Positions 28,187-37,588 of a stretch of 64,000 bases of DNA are shown in pieces. Every line of letters starts with the position of its first letter. The first letter of the stretch is position 1. The notes beneath the pieces are model-generated. The model did not search any database. It was not told the DNA's origin and saw only the letters and a list, made by a program, of their open reading frames with translations. The DNA lies in contig NZ_BSDJ01000009.1 of NCBI RefSeq assembly GCF_027925525.1, positions 1 to 64,000 of the forward strand. Direction: 5' to 3'. Made by a program: the position numbers and the translations under genes. The DNA is from Paenibacillus tyrphae (GTDB taxonomy: Bacteria; Bacillota; Bacilli; Paenibacillales; NBRC-103111).

Positions 28187-28204
28187 ACTGAATATTTATT
28201 CAGG
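28187..28204. promoter_or_regulatory. TetR operator, efflux-gene copy
   Basis: ACTGAA, a 6-base spacer, then TTCAGG: an inverted repeat matching the one upstream of tetR (28886-28903), including flanking ATACTGAATA. It lies in the gap before the efflux gene. Confidence 0.6.
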
Positions 28205-28223
28205 ATAGCGGCAAAAAAAAGAG

Positions 28224-28829
28224 CTAGCGGGTGCGGGTTGGCTTCGCAATGCCATGCAGAAACACATCCATAGCTAATCGATAGGCCTCCAGCGCTTCCT
28301 CTCTTTCCATTCTCCGGCTATGTTGATTCAATCCAAGCATCAAACTATCCAAAATAATGGCGAGCCCGGTAACATTGGTAGTTTCGAATTCATGGTTATC
28401 GATCCCCCTCTGCAGCAACTGCCGATTAAAGTCAAGATAGCCTTTGACCATTTCATGAATTCGCTCCTCTACATCCGGAGCTTTCTCGGAGTTGTTGAAA
28501 AATTCATCGGCGGCCTTGGTTAGCGGATGATTAAGTTGATCAAGCGCCAAATGCTCCGCCATACCATATAATTTATCGATCGCGGTGGGATACAGCGTTT
28601 CTTTGTCCAGCCATGTCTTATCCCATTCCGTGTTCCACTCTTCAAGTAAATATAAAAAAAGCCCTTCCTTGTTCTTGAAATGATAATAAATGTTCCCTGC
28701 GCTGCACCCGGTCGCTTTCACGATATCTTCTATGGATGTTGCTTTATAGCCTTTTTGGGCAAATAAAGCTCTTGCAGCATCAGCGATCTTCTTCTTCGTT
28801 TGCTCGGTTTGCTGTTTCTTTTTATTCAC
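28224..28829 (-). CDS. TetR/AcrR-family repressor
   Basis: A 201-residue repressor. The N-terminal TetR helix-turn-helix is clear: IADAARALFAQKGYKATSIEDIVKATGCSAGNIYYHFKNKEGLF (residues about 14-57), then an all-helical ligand domain. The start is a GTG with only a weak ribosome site. It precedes the efflux gene on the same strand, and matching inverted repeats lie upstream of each, so it probably represses itself and the pump until a drug binds. Confidence 0.92.
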   Translation of the reverse strand: MNKKKQQTEQTKKKIADAARALFAQKGYKATSIEDIVKATGCSAGNIYYHFKNKEGLFLYLLEEWNTEWDKTWLDKETLYPTAIDKLYGMAEHLALDQLNHPLTKAADEFFNNSEKAPDVEERIHEMVKGYLDFNRQLLQRGIDNHEFETTNVTGLAIILDSLMLGLNQHSRRMEREEALEAYRLAMDVFLHGIAKPTRTR

Positions 28830-28885
28830 ATCTATTTCACCACTTTTCTGGATGACAGATTCTTTAAAGAGGATGCCCGTATAAC

Positions 28886-28903
28886 ACTGAACTTTTATTC
28901 AGT
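28886..28903. promoter_or_regulatory. TetR operator, autoregulatory copy
   Basis: A perfect inverted repeat ACTGAA-6-TTCAGT lies 57 bases upstream of the tetR start. It is the same motif as at 28187-28204. Confidence 0.6.
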
Positions 28904-28944
28904 ATTATAGGCGATGAACGAAGTCTTTTGCAAACCTTATCTCA

Positions 28945-29850
28945 TCAATTCCCAAAATACGGATTTCCATAAACGTAAGGATTTGTAGGCACTTTTTGGG
29001 TATCTATCGATTTGGCATCGATAGCCAATACGCTTTTGCCGTCAAAATTACGTTTTTTAATGGTGCCGAGAACGACCACATACATATCGTTTTGCCATTG
29101 CTCGGGGGTGTCGGTTTCTACAATGATAGCAAGCGGTACGGAGTCTGCGACACAGCACCGCATCGCGAATCTTCCCACGGCAAATTGGTTTTTATTCATA
29201 CTGTCGAGACGGTAAACATAACCGCTAATCTGCACCTTTTTACCAATAAACTGCTCTTGATACAAGTCCATCGACGTCAGCGATTCAATATAAATATCAT
29301 CGTTAATCGAAATGAGAGGCTGATTGTACATATCCGCAGCCTGTTTGGCATAGGGCCTTGTGTATTCATTGAACGGAAAAGACGGTCCCGAATCCAATTG
29401 TAACTTATGATTGGGAATTAAGTTTGGAGCTGCATCACCGGAATTGCTAGTAAGCAATATGCCTGAAGGGGTTAAATTCAACCCTTTTTTGGCCGCCATC
29501 TGACTCCCTAATACCGCATCGGGAATGAAAAAGGCAAGAACAAGCGGAACGATCAAAGCCGCGTACATGATAATAACGCTTGGTTTCCATTGATCGTGAC
29601 TATGTGCTGAACAAGTACAAGTGACAGCAGCAGTTTTCTTGTTGGACAAGACATCTCGAACCGCCAAATAAAGCTGGTGCATGGCCAGTACATACAGACC
29701 AAAGGCAAGACCTTTTACCCAAAGCTCCATTCTTGGAGCCACATAATAGCTCAACGCATCCGACCGGCTAATCCGGACAATAAAAAAAACAAATGCGATC
29801 AAGACCGCAGCTCGAATCGTTCGATGCGCAAACGCGGAATTTATTTTCAT
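28945..29850 (-). CDS. ycgQ: TIGR03943/UPF0703 membrane protein (YcgQ-like)
   Basis: A 301-residue protein of the YcgQ type: N-terminal membrane segments (two before residue 60, another near 90-115), and an extracytoplasmic C-terminal domain with SGYVYR, FAVGRFAMRCCVADS and GTIKKRNFDGK typical of TIGR03943 proteins. The CC pair and two other Cys (CTCSAHSH, about residue 80) may bind metal or form disulfides; this is inference. It begins 18 bases after the ycgR-like gene and works with it as a two-part permease of unknown substrate. Confidence 0.85.
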   Translation of the reverse strand: MKINSAFAHRTIRAAVLIAFVFFIVRISRSDALSYYVAPRMELWVKGLAFGLYVLAMHQLYLAVRDVLSNKKTAAVTCTCSAHSHDQWKPSVIIMYAALIVPLVLAFFIPDAVLGSQMAAKKGLNLTPSGILLTSNSGDAAPNLIPNHKLQLDSGPSFPFNEYTRPYAKQAADMYNQPLISINDDIYIESLTSMDLYQEQFIGKKVQISGYVYRLDSMNKNQFAVGRFAMRCCVADSVPLAIIVETDTPEQWQNDMYVVVLGTIKKRNFDGKSVLAIDAKSIDTQKVPTNPYVYGNPYFGN

Positions 29851-29868
29851 GATGACCCCGCCTCCATG

Positions 29869-30804
29869 TTATAAGTGCATATACAGTTGATCGAAGGCGA
29901 CAGACCCCAACAGAACAACGACCGCTGAAATGATCAGAACCGTAGCGACGGTTTTGAAGCGAAAGACTTTTAGCAGCATCAAAGTGCTTTTGATATCCAG
30001 CATGGCGCCAAATACGAGAAAAGCAAGCACTGAGCCTAAACTGAAATCGGGAATGAACGTAGCTCCGACAAAGGAATCTGCTGTGGAGCAAATGGATAGC
30101 ACATAGGAAAGCCCCATCATAAACAAATGCGGGGTCCAGTCCCCATCACTTAACGTAAGAAGCCACTTCTTGCTTACAACGGTTTGCAGCAAAGCTGTGA
30201 CGGTAGCGCCCAAAACTAAATATTTGCCTACATCAAACATTTCAATGGCGGCATGCTCCAACGTTTCATGCAATTTCGTTTTCCATGCTGCGTTTGGCGC
30301 TTTGTTGGAATGCGGGGGCTTGATGTTTTTTTTGCCTGCAGCGGCCTGCTCATTAGCGTTGTTCACAGTATTACGGAGCGCAGAAGCTTGTACTCCCCAA
30401 GAAGCCCATAGCCCAATGAAGGCCGATGCGGCAAACGCCAGCACCATGCGGGAGATAGCCATCTCTGGCTGGGCCTGAAAGGCCACGAACGTGGAAGTAA
30501 ATACGACCGGATTGATGACCGGCCCTGCCATCATAAACACAATGCCGATATAAGGCGGCATGCCTTTGCGAATCAACCGGTGCACAACAGGAATGATCCC
30601 GCATTCGCAAAGCGGAAAAATGATACCCAGCAAACATCCGAAAAGGATGCCGGGAATCGTTTTTTTCGGTATCCATCGCTGCAGCAGTTGATCACTAACC
30701 AGCGTTTGGAGCAAAGCAGAAATCACGACACCAAGTAAAATAAAGGGAAACGATTCGAGTAAAATGCCAACCATCATGGTGCGAAAATCACTTAGAAAAC
30801 TCAT
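29869..30804 (-). CDS. ycgR: UPF0718-family permease (YcgR-like)
   Basis: A 311-residue permease with about eight hydrophobic segments. The conserved first half contains GCLLGIIFPLCECGIIPVVHRLIRKGMP, and the second half repeats the fold (ICSTADSFVGATF). The CECG motif is the family hallmark. It is followed by its ycgQ-type partner. The substrate is not established; metal or small-molecule export has been suggested for relatives, and I see no metal-regulator box upstream. Confidence 0.85.
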   Translation of the reverse strand: MSFLSDFRTMMVGILLESFPFILLGVVISALLQTLVSDQLLQRWIPKKTIPGILFGCLLGIIFPLCECGIIPVVHRLIRKGMPPYIGIVFMMAGPVINPVVFTSTFVAFQAQPEMAISRMVLAFAASAFIGLWASWGVQASALRNTVNNANEQAAAGKKNIKPPHSNKAPNAAWKTKLHETLEHAAIEMFDVGKYLVLGATVTALLQTVVSKKWLLTLSDGDWTPHLFMMGLSYVLSICSTADSFVGATFIPDFSLGSVLAFLVFGAMLDIKSTLMLLKVFRFKTVATVLIISAVVVLLGSVAFDQLYMHL

Positions 30805-31175
30805 CAGGCCACCTCATCAAGAATAAATCATCACAAAAACAACAAATTTTAAATTCGGATCATTTGTTTACCGTGTTTTTCCCTTTATTTAGTTTAACTT
30901 CGGATTGTTATATCAACATCAACGCATGATTAAGAAAATACGAAGACTACTTCAAAAGCCCTCTTTTCCTTTACAAAAACATCACCTCTATTTAATCTCA
31001 CAAAAACAAAATACAAATAAAATGCAATAAAACAACTATAAAAACAACTAATTATTATGTTTTTGTATTGTTTTATTGTTAAAGGAGGGAATGCCTATCT
31101 AAGCCATCGGTACGAGCACACACGAAGCTATGTACATCAATCCATCATTCAAGCTTATGAAAAGGAGGACTTCAC
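30805..31175. other. AT-rich divergent intergenic region
   Basis: This 371-base gap holds the promoters for ycgRQ (minus) and the giant phosphoesterase gene (plus). I see no riboswitch or clear operator. One odd item: a strong AAAGGAGGGA (31081-31090) stands directly before ATG CCT ATC TAA (31091-31102), a three-codon frame. Confidence 0.4.
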
Positions 31176-34100
31176 TTGTTGAAGGCCAAGAAATTCGTAT
31201 CCGCATTCCTTGCTTGCACCATAGCAACTTCTGTTGTTAGTTCAGCAGGAGCAGGCTCTATCCCGGCAGCGATCGCAGCAGCTACAGTCGATACGCCGGT
31301 CGTTTCCGTACCCGCAGGACGCTATGAGCAATCTGTTACCGTTGCGCTCAGCTCCACCACATCAGGTGCCGACATCTATTACACGTTGGACGGGACCATG
31401 CCTGACGAAACAAGCCTTAAGTTTAACGGAACGCCGATTGTCCTTACGGAGTCGACGAATATCTCAGTGATCGCCTTGAAAGACGGCGTCTGGAGTAAAC
31501 CCGCTACATACGGCTACATCATCAAAACAACCGAAAAACCGCTGCTGAAATTCGCCGCGATGTCGGATATCCATGTCGGTCCCGGCACGGAGGCTGAGAA
31601 TGCCAAGACACGCGCAAGGTATGCCAGCAATTTCGATGTTCTTTCTTCCATCTTTCCCAATCCGGACGCCATAGTTATTGCAGGCGACATCATCAATGAC
31701 AACGGTGATGGCAAAGGGCCGGATCATCAGTTTGCACGCGATGTTCTGCAAGAACAATTGGCACGCAAAAATTGGTCGGGCACGCCCGTTCAGATTGCGA
31801 TCGGCAACCATGACGCAAGCGTAGCCGAAGTGAAAAACTATTACCCGGCGGAATGGTTTACGGATCAGCCGAATGGCTATTACGAGAAAACGATCGGCGG
31901 CTATTCGTTTTTCTTTTTGAACGGAAACAATTATAACGGCGACACCGGACAAAGAAACTGGCTGAAGGGTCGGCTCGCAGCCATAACAGCCGATCCGGCG
32001 AATCTGAATAAGCCGATCTTCATTACTTTGCATCATCCTGTGTCCGGCACCGCCATGGACGGCCAGCAAGGAAGCAATCAGAACCTGTATACGGATTTGA
32101 AGGATTATCCGCAAGTCTTTGTTTTATCCGGCCATTCGCATTTGAATATTAACGATGATCGTTCGATCTATCAGAAAGATTTTACCGCTGTCAATCTTGG
32201 GTCCATGTCATACATCGAGGTAGATCATGGCTATTCCGCTGTCACGGAAGAAGGATTGATGGATGGGCGATTCGAATTCCCTGTCAACCAATCCCAACTC
32301 ATTGAAGTATACAAGGACCGTGTAGAGATTGAACGCGTGGAGTATAACGGAGATCCTGGCTCTATCTATCTGGGTGGTAAATGGCAAGGCAATAATTCCC
32401 CAACACCTTATAACAGTGCCGGCGCATTAGCGGGAAAAAAATGGGTAGTGAAATTAATAGGCAATACGAAGGATGAAATAAAAAGCAATTTCACGTATAC
32501 CTCAAGCAACCGCAACAAAACGGCACCGCAATTCCCTGCGAATCCCGACCTTAAAGTATTGCCGGGTTCGAATAACGTGCCGATGCTCTCGTTCAAGCAA
32601 GCCAAGGACGATCAATCCATGCATCATTATGAAATCAAAGTGTATAACCAGCGTACGGCGGAAGTCGCAAAGTCGTACAATGTTTTATCGGACTTTTATT
32701 TCTCTCCGATTCCGAACAAAATGAATATCCCGATACCGGGTCTGAGCCCGGCTACGTCCTACGTCCTTACCATAGCGGCAGTGGATGCTTACGGCAACAA
32801 AAGCGCGCCTTTGCAGACTTACTTACGAACGGAAGGCACGGCACCGGAATTGACGCCGATCGATCCTAGTACGATGTGGAAGCAGCTTGTGTCCGACATG
32901 AAATTTGACGGCAATTTGAATGATGATGCTGCCGGTGCAACAGGTCTGGCCACCTCTGTCGGTAATGTCACCTATGTGGCAGGCAGATCCGGTCAAGCGG
33001 CCAGCATTGCGTCCGGCAATGCCAATTATATCGATCTTGGAGAAAGATCCGACTTGAAGTTCGGTAATGGCGATTTCACCGTATCGTTCTGGCACGCCGG
33101 CAATTTGGCAGGCGATCAGACGGTAATCTCTAACAAAGACTGGAATTCCGGTAAAAATGCCGGATGGTATATTGGGCCTGCGACTACGAACAACATGACG
33201 CTTAACATGGCAGACGGCACCAATCGTATCGATTATTCGGCTCAAAGTGTAGGGACAGAATGGCACCACTTCACCATATCCGTAGACAGGACGAACAAGA
33301 CGGCCACCACTTACGTCGACGGTGTCATGAAGGCGACCAAGGATATCACCGCACTGGGTACGTCCAGTATGGATACTCCTTATCACGTCATCATCGGTGC
33401 AGACGGTAATAAAGGAAACGGCGGAGCAACCGTTACGCTGGACGACTTAAAGATTTGGAAGCGCGCCCTATCCGCCACGGAAGCCAAAGCGTTATCCGAT
33501 TCGTACCAGTCGACAACTTTGTACAACTTTAAGCAATTGACAGGTAAAATTCAGGAAGCTGAACAATTCACTGCGTATGTCAAAGGAACTACAGGATTAT
33601 CACTTCCCGTACAGGCACAAAATGAACTGGAGGCTCGACTTGCTAACGCCAAGGCTATTACTTCTGGCGACAGCGCGGCTGCGATCGATCAAGCCTATCT
33701 CGATTTGATGTGGGCTTTGCAAACTGCCAAGAATAGCATCATCTATACATTCATTCCAAAAACGGCTTTTTCTATCCATTCTTTCAGCTCTTATGCGGAC
33801 AATGAGAACGCTGTAGCAAGCAACATCTTGGACGGTCAAGAAACAACCATCTGGCATTCCAAATGGGAAGCGCCTGCTGCACCATTCCCGCACTGGGTCA
33901 TTATCGATATGGAGAGCACGTATAAACTGAATGGTATCCAGAGAAAGAGCCGACCTAACCAAAGTGCGATGGAATTTCCGAAAACATTCGAATTGTACGC
34001 GTCCGATAACCCGACCGACTTAAACGATCCTGCTTTCTTGAGCAATACGGCCAACAAAGCCTCCGGCACGTTTGGGAAAACTTGGACAGGCAACGTATAT

Positions 34101-36473
34101 ACAGACTTTGTCTCTGTGGATAAGGCTGTGCAGGGCCGCTATGTAAAATTCGTAGTTACCGGAACCTACAATACGGATCCATCCAAAACATTTACAAGCA
34201 TGAGCGAGATCGATTTTACCGGTGATAAGGTTGCAAGCGGGAACGCGAACCTGACGGATCTGAAAATTAACGGTGTCTCGGTAGACGGCTTCACAGCGAA
34301 TACATTGGAGTATTCGCTGAACGTTCCGAATAGCGTGACGAATGCAAAAGTTACCTATACGACTTCAGAACCTCAGTCAACGGTAGTAGTCAATGGCGGC
34401 TCCAACCTCCAGGTTGGCAATAATGTCGTGACAGTGACCATAACAGCACCGAACGGAAACGTCAGATCGTATGTCATCCATCTGAACCGCGCCGACATAT
34501 CGCCCGCTTCTTTAAGTGATTTGCGCGTTAACGGGGTGACGTTGAGCGGTTTCGCATGGGATAAGTTTGACTATTCGTTATCGGTCCCGTATGAGACCAC
34601 GGTGACAAGCATAACTTATTCGACAGCAAGTCCTGCTTCAACCGTGGTGGTTACTGGCGGAGATCAATTAATTGTCGGTAAAAATTCGGTTTCGGTTACG
34701 GTAACAGCTCAAGACGGGACTAAGAACATGTATAGCATCGTGATTACCAGACAGCCTCAGGGGCTATCGTCCGATAGTTCCCTGCTCGATCTGTGCGTAA
34801 ACGGAAAGACGTTGGATGGATTCGCTTCAGACAAGCTCAATTATTCATTGCCGGTACCGTATGAGACTACGGTGACAAGCATAACTTACTCAACAGCAAA
34901 TCCAGTTGCAACCGTTGTGATTGCCGGTGGCGATAAATTAATTGTCGGAGTAAATACGGTTACGGTTACGGTAACCGCTCAAGACGGAACGAAGAGTATG
35001 TATAGCATCGCGATAACCAGACAACCTCAAGCGCTATCGTCCAACGCGAACCTGCTTGATTTGCGTGTCAATCATATCGCATTGAACGGATTCGCACCGG
35101 ACAAGCTGAGCTATACGGTTGATGTCTCCTATGGCACAACGGTAGCGGCGGTGACTTATTCCGCCGAGCATGCCACATCCCAAGTCGTTGTTACTGGCGG
35201 CAGCAGCCTGCTCGTCGGCTCGAATCGCATCTCTGTCCTTGTCACTGCACAGGACGGAACGACTAAAGAATATGTGATACTAGTTAATCGATTGCCCGAT
35301 TCGTCAGGGTCATCGGAATCGTCATCTTCATCTCCAACGGCAGTAGTACCGCCAAAGAAGCCGGAGCTGCCGGGTAACTCAGCTGTGATCAAGGACGAAG
35401 ACCTGCAAAAGAACTCTGCATCCATATCCGTCGCACTGACGGAAGGACAGAATCGCATTATCATTCCAATCGCGCAGGTAGACCAGCTTAAAGGGCGTCC
35501 ATTAAATGTCCAGGCGAGCGATGTAAAACTGATCGTTCCCGCTGATCTGTTGAAATCTGCAACCAGCTTGCTGCCATCTGTTGACGACTCCGCTATGATT
35601 ACGGTGAAAATTGAACCGGTCTCAGCAGAACAAGCGAACCTGACACTAAAAAAAGCGAGCAGCAAGGATAACGGTCTTTATACGCTGGGCGGAAAGGTAT
35701 TCGACCTCGCGATCTTCGTGACCGATGCAGGCGGGAAGCAGTATGAAATGAATGAGTTGAAAAAGCCTGTAACCATTACATTCCCGATTCCAGTTGGAAT
35801 GAATCCGAAGCTGGCCGGTATCTATAAGATTCTGGATGACGGAAGTCTTACGTACTTGGGCGGAACGCTTACAAACGGCAATACCGCAATTGAAGTCGGA
35901 ATTGACCGTCTCGGCCATTACGCAGTCCTTTCATTGGAAAAAAATTATAGTGATGTACTAAGCATGCATTGGGCATACTCGACGATTCAAGAGCTGTCCG
36001 CCCGGCATATCGTGAACGGAGTGACGAACTCGAGCTTTGCACCAGCCCAAGATGTTTCCCGTGCTGAGTTTGCATCGCTTCTCGTACGGACACTTCATCT
36101 CAAGTCTTCCGAGACGGCTCCGTTCGGTGACGTGGCTGGAAACGCATGGTATGCCAAGGAAGTATCCGCAGCTTATAAAGCAGGCATTATCACAGGTGAT
36201 TCCCGACAAATGTTCGATCCGAATCGAAGCATTACCAGAGAAGAGATGGCCATTATGCTTGTCCGCGCTTATGAATATCGAACGGGTGTAAAATTAGAAA
36301 AAGCTTCAACGGAACTCTCTGATGCTTCAATGATCAGCGATTGGGCTTTGCCTTATGTTCATAGTGCAGTCAAAGCGAAGCTGTTGACGGGACGCCAAGA
36401 AGGGCTGTTCGTACCGGCTGAACACACGACACGAGCAGAAGCGGCTCAAGCGGTTTACAACTTATTGAAATAA
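31176..36473 (+). CDS. Giant metallophosphoesterase/SLH surface protein
   Basis: A 1765-residue secreted protein starting with TTG at 31176 (AAAGGAGG 7 bases upstream) and a signal peptide ending near IAAATV. Approximate order: chitobiase C-terminal-like beta domain (45-118; DIYYTLDGTMP); calcineurin-like phosphoesterase (124-390) with all motifs (SDIHVG, IAGDIIND, IGNHDAS, LHHPVSG, LSGHSHLN); FN3-like (440-555); LamG/concanavalin-like (565-780); helical FIVAR-like (790-855); F5/8 C-type (860-1025); four cadherin-like beta-sandwich repeats (1028-1370); Ser linker; an unassigned beta domain (1390-1585); three SLH repeats (1590-1765). It probably hydrolyses a phosphoester on the cell surface. 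Substrate unknown. Sandwich repeats 2 and 3 are very similar in DNA. Confidence 0.93.
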   Translation: MLKAKKFVSAFLACTIATSVVSSAGAGSIPAAIAAATVDTPVVSVPAGRYEQSVTVALSSTTSGADIYYTLDGTMPDETSLKFNGTPIVLTESTNISVIALKDGVWSKPATYGYIIKTTEKPLLKFAAMSDIHVGPGTEAENAKTRARYASNFDVLSSIFPNPDAIVIAGDIINDNGDGKGPDHQFARDVLQEQLARKNWSGTPVQIAIGNHDASVAEVKNYYPAEWFTDQPNGYYEKTIGGYSFFFLNGNNYNGDTGQRNWLKGRLAAITADPANLNKPIFITLHHPVSGTAMDGQQGSNQNLYTDLKDYPQVFVLSGHSHLNINDDRSIYQKDFTAVNLGSMSYIEVDHGYSAVTEEGLMDGRFEFPVNQSQLIEVYKDRVEIERVEYNGDPGSIYLGGKWQGNNSPTPYNSAGALAGKKWVVKLIGNTKDEIKSNFTYTSSNRNKTAPQFPANPDLKVLPGSNNVPMLSFKQAKDDQSMHHYEIKVYNQRTAEVAKSYNVLSDFYFSPIPNKMNIPIPGLSPATSYVLTIAAVDAYGNKSAPLQTYLRTEGTAPELTPIDPSTMWKQLVSDMKFDGNLNDDAAGATGLATSVGNVTYVAGRSGQAASIASGNANYIDLGERSDLKFGNGDFTVSFWHAGNLAGDQTVISNKDWNSGKNAGWYIGPATTNNMTLNMADGTNRIDYSAQSVGTEWHHFTISVDRTNKTATTYVDGVMKATKDITALGTSSMDTPYHVIIGADGNKGNGGATVTLDDLKIWKRALSATEAKALSDSYQSTTLYNFKQLTGKIQEAEQFTAYVKGTTGLSLPVQAQNELEARLANAKAITSGDSAAAIDQAYLDLMWALQTAKNSIIYTFIPKTAFSIHSFSSYADNENAVASNILDGQETTIWHSKWEAPAAPFPHWVIIDMESTYKLNGIQRKSRPNQSAMEFPKTFELYASDNPTDLNDPAFLSNTANKASGTFGKTWTGNVYTDFVSVDKAVQGRYVKFVVTGTYNTDPSKTFTSMSEIDFTGDKVASGNANLTDLKINGVSVDGFTANTLEYSLNVPNSVTNAKVTYTTSEPQSTVVVNGGSNLQVGNNVVTVTITAPNGNVRSYVIHLNRADISPASLSDLRVNGVTLSGFAWDKFDYSLSVPYETTVTSITYSTASPASTVVVTGGDQLIVGKNSVSVTVTAQDGTKNMYSIVITRQPQGLSSDSSLLDLCVNGKTLDGFASDKLNYSLPVPYETTVTSITYSTANPVATVVIAGGDKLIVGVNTVTVTVTAQDGTKSMYSIAITRQPQALSSNANLLDLRVNHIALNGFAPDKLSYTVDVSYGTTVAAVTYSAEHATSQVVVTGGSSLLVGSNRISVLVTAQDGTTKEYVILVNRLPDSSGSSESSSSSPTAVVPPKKPELPGNSAVIKDEDLQKNSASISVALTEGQNRIIIPIAQVDQLKGRPLNVQASDVKLIVPADLLKSATSLLPSVDDSAMITVKIEPVSAEQANLTLKKASSKDNGLYTLGGKVFDLAIFVTDAGGKQYEMNELKKPVTITFPIPVGMNPKLAGIYKILDDGSLTYLGGTLTNGNTAIEVGIDRLGHYAVLSLEKNYSDVLSMHWAYSTIQELSARHIVNGVTNSSFAPAQDVSRAEFASLLVRTLHLKSSETAPFGDVAGNAWYAKEVSAAYKAGIITGDSRQMFDPNRSITREEMAIMLVRAYEYRTGVKLEKASTELSDASMISDWALPYVHSAVKAKLLTGRQEGLFVPAEHTTRAEAAQAVYNLLK

Positions 36474-36479
36474 AAAGAA

Positions 36480-36510
36480 ACACCCCCTCAAAGTGGTGTC
36501 ATGGCTTCAA
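36480..36510 (-). terminator. Weak hairpin between the SLH gene and sigK
   Basis: ACACC and GGTGT pair around CCCTCAAAGT; on the minus strand the stem is followed by TTCTTTT. It could stop transcripts from sigK. The rest of 36511-36692 shows no convincing gene. Confidence 0.4.
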
Positions 36511-36692
36511 AGCCGATTCAGGTACTTTGCGGGGGGCCCGAAATTAAAACTTCTATAAAGTTGTCGCCAACCAGCTGTATGAGAGGCTGGCTGGCGATCT
36601 TCTGTACATCGAGTAGCCCCGCCTTCACCCCCAATCGAACAGCAACAAAGTATTGCATAGAGGTCTGCCAACAAGGCAAGCTATTACCGTGT

Positions 36693-37394
36693 TCATCTCT
36701 TCGCCTTATAAAACTCATGATACAGCTTCATGAGCGCCCGCTTCTCGATCCGCGACACGTAAGAGCGCGAGATGCCGAGCTCCTTGGCGATTTCCCGCTG
36801 TGTACGCTCTTCTCCGCCATGCTCGAGTCCAAAGCGGCCCACCACGACTTCCTTTTCCCGCTCGTCGAGAATATCCAGATTTTTGTAAATCTTGCTCTTC
36901 TCGATCTTGAGCTGCACTTTATCCACCACCTCGTCGGAGTCCGTGCCGAGGATATCTATGAGAGTGATTTCATTTCCCTCCTTATCTGTCCCAATCGGAT
37001 CGTGCAGCGATACGTCCTTGCGGGTCTTTTTTAGCGAGCGAAGATGCATCAGAATTTCATTCTCGATACACCGCGCCGCGAAGGTCGCCAGCTTGGTCCC
37101 TTTGTCGGGGGAAAACGATTCAATCGCTTTGATCAAACCGATCGTACCGATGGAGATCAAATCCTCCAGATCCTCTCCCGTATTATCGAATTTCTTGACG
37201 ATGTGCGCGACAAGCCGAAGGTTATGCTCGATGAGCACATTGCGCGAGTGTTGATTGCCTTGAGCCATCAGCTTCAAATGCTTTTCTTCTTCATCCTCCG
37301 CCAAGGGCTGGGGAAACGCGTTGTTTTTTACGTAGGAAACGAGCAAAGTAAGCTGTTTAATAAACAAAGCTACGGCACTGAACAATCCGGGCAT
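36693..37394 (-). CDS. sigK: RNA polymerase sporulation sigma factor SigK
   Basis: A 233-residue late mother-cell sigma factor. The pro-sequence-like N terminus [31 protein letters not shown] is followed by region 2 ([38 protein letters not shown]) and region 4 ([30 protein letters not shown]). ATG 37394 has AGGGGG upstream; a GTG at 37403 lies within that site. The gene is continuous, so there is no skin-type insertion such as splits sigK in B. subtilis. A candidate mother-cell promoter lies at 37459-37487. Confidence 0.96.
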   Translation of the reverse strand: MPGLFSAVALFIKQLTLLVSYVKNNAFPQPLAEDEEEKHLKLMAQGNQHSRNVLIEHNLRLVAHIVKKFDNTGEDLEDLISIGTIGLIKAIESFSPDKGTKLATFAARCIENEILMHLRSLKKTRKDVSLHDPIGTDKEGNEITLIDILGTDSDEVVDKVQLKIEKSKIYKNLDILDEREKEVVVGRFGLEHGGEERTQREIAKELGISRSYVSRIEKRALMKLYHEFYKAKR

Positions 37395-37458
37395 TCCAGC
37401 CACCCCCTAAGGTGTTTGCCGATCACAGTCTCGGAAATCTCCGCGCAAAGATTAGTAT

Positions 37459-37487
37459 TAGTGTATGTGGGCGAAAGCCCGGAAGTG
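37459..37487 (-). promoter_or_regulatory. Candidate SigK-type promoter of sigK
   Basis: On the minus strand CAC (37485-37487), 17 bases, then CATACACTA (37459-37467) fits the SigK consensus (AC, 16-17, CATANNNTA); the -10 also resembles the SigE form CATACANT. Known sigK genes use both sigmas. The start point would be about 55-60 bases before the gene. Confidence 0.5.
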
Positions 37488-37530
37488 CCTGTACACAAAA
37501 GTTTACATCCATCGAAGAAAAAGAGACATT

Positions 37531-37558
37531 AAAAAAAGAGGGCAAGATTCTACCCTCC
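37531..37558 (-). terminator. Terminator after ridA
   Basis: On the minus strand GGAGGG pairs with CCCTC around TAGAATCTTG, followed by T7. Confidence 0.75.
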
Positions 37559-37588
37559 TTACTTTTCCCAATGTCTTGGGTGGCCGGG

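Noticed and set aside
34500-35290. Repeated DNA in the phosphoesterase gene, considered as a mobile or CRISPR-like repeat
   Set aside because: The repeats are in frame and correspond to cadherin-like protein domains.
36518-36718. 66-codon minus-strand frame after sigK
   Set aside because: Overlaps the sigK end, lacks a ribosome site and I recognise no family; possible but unsupported.
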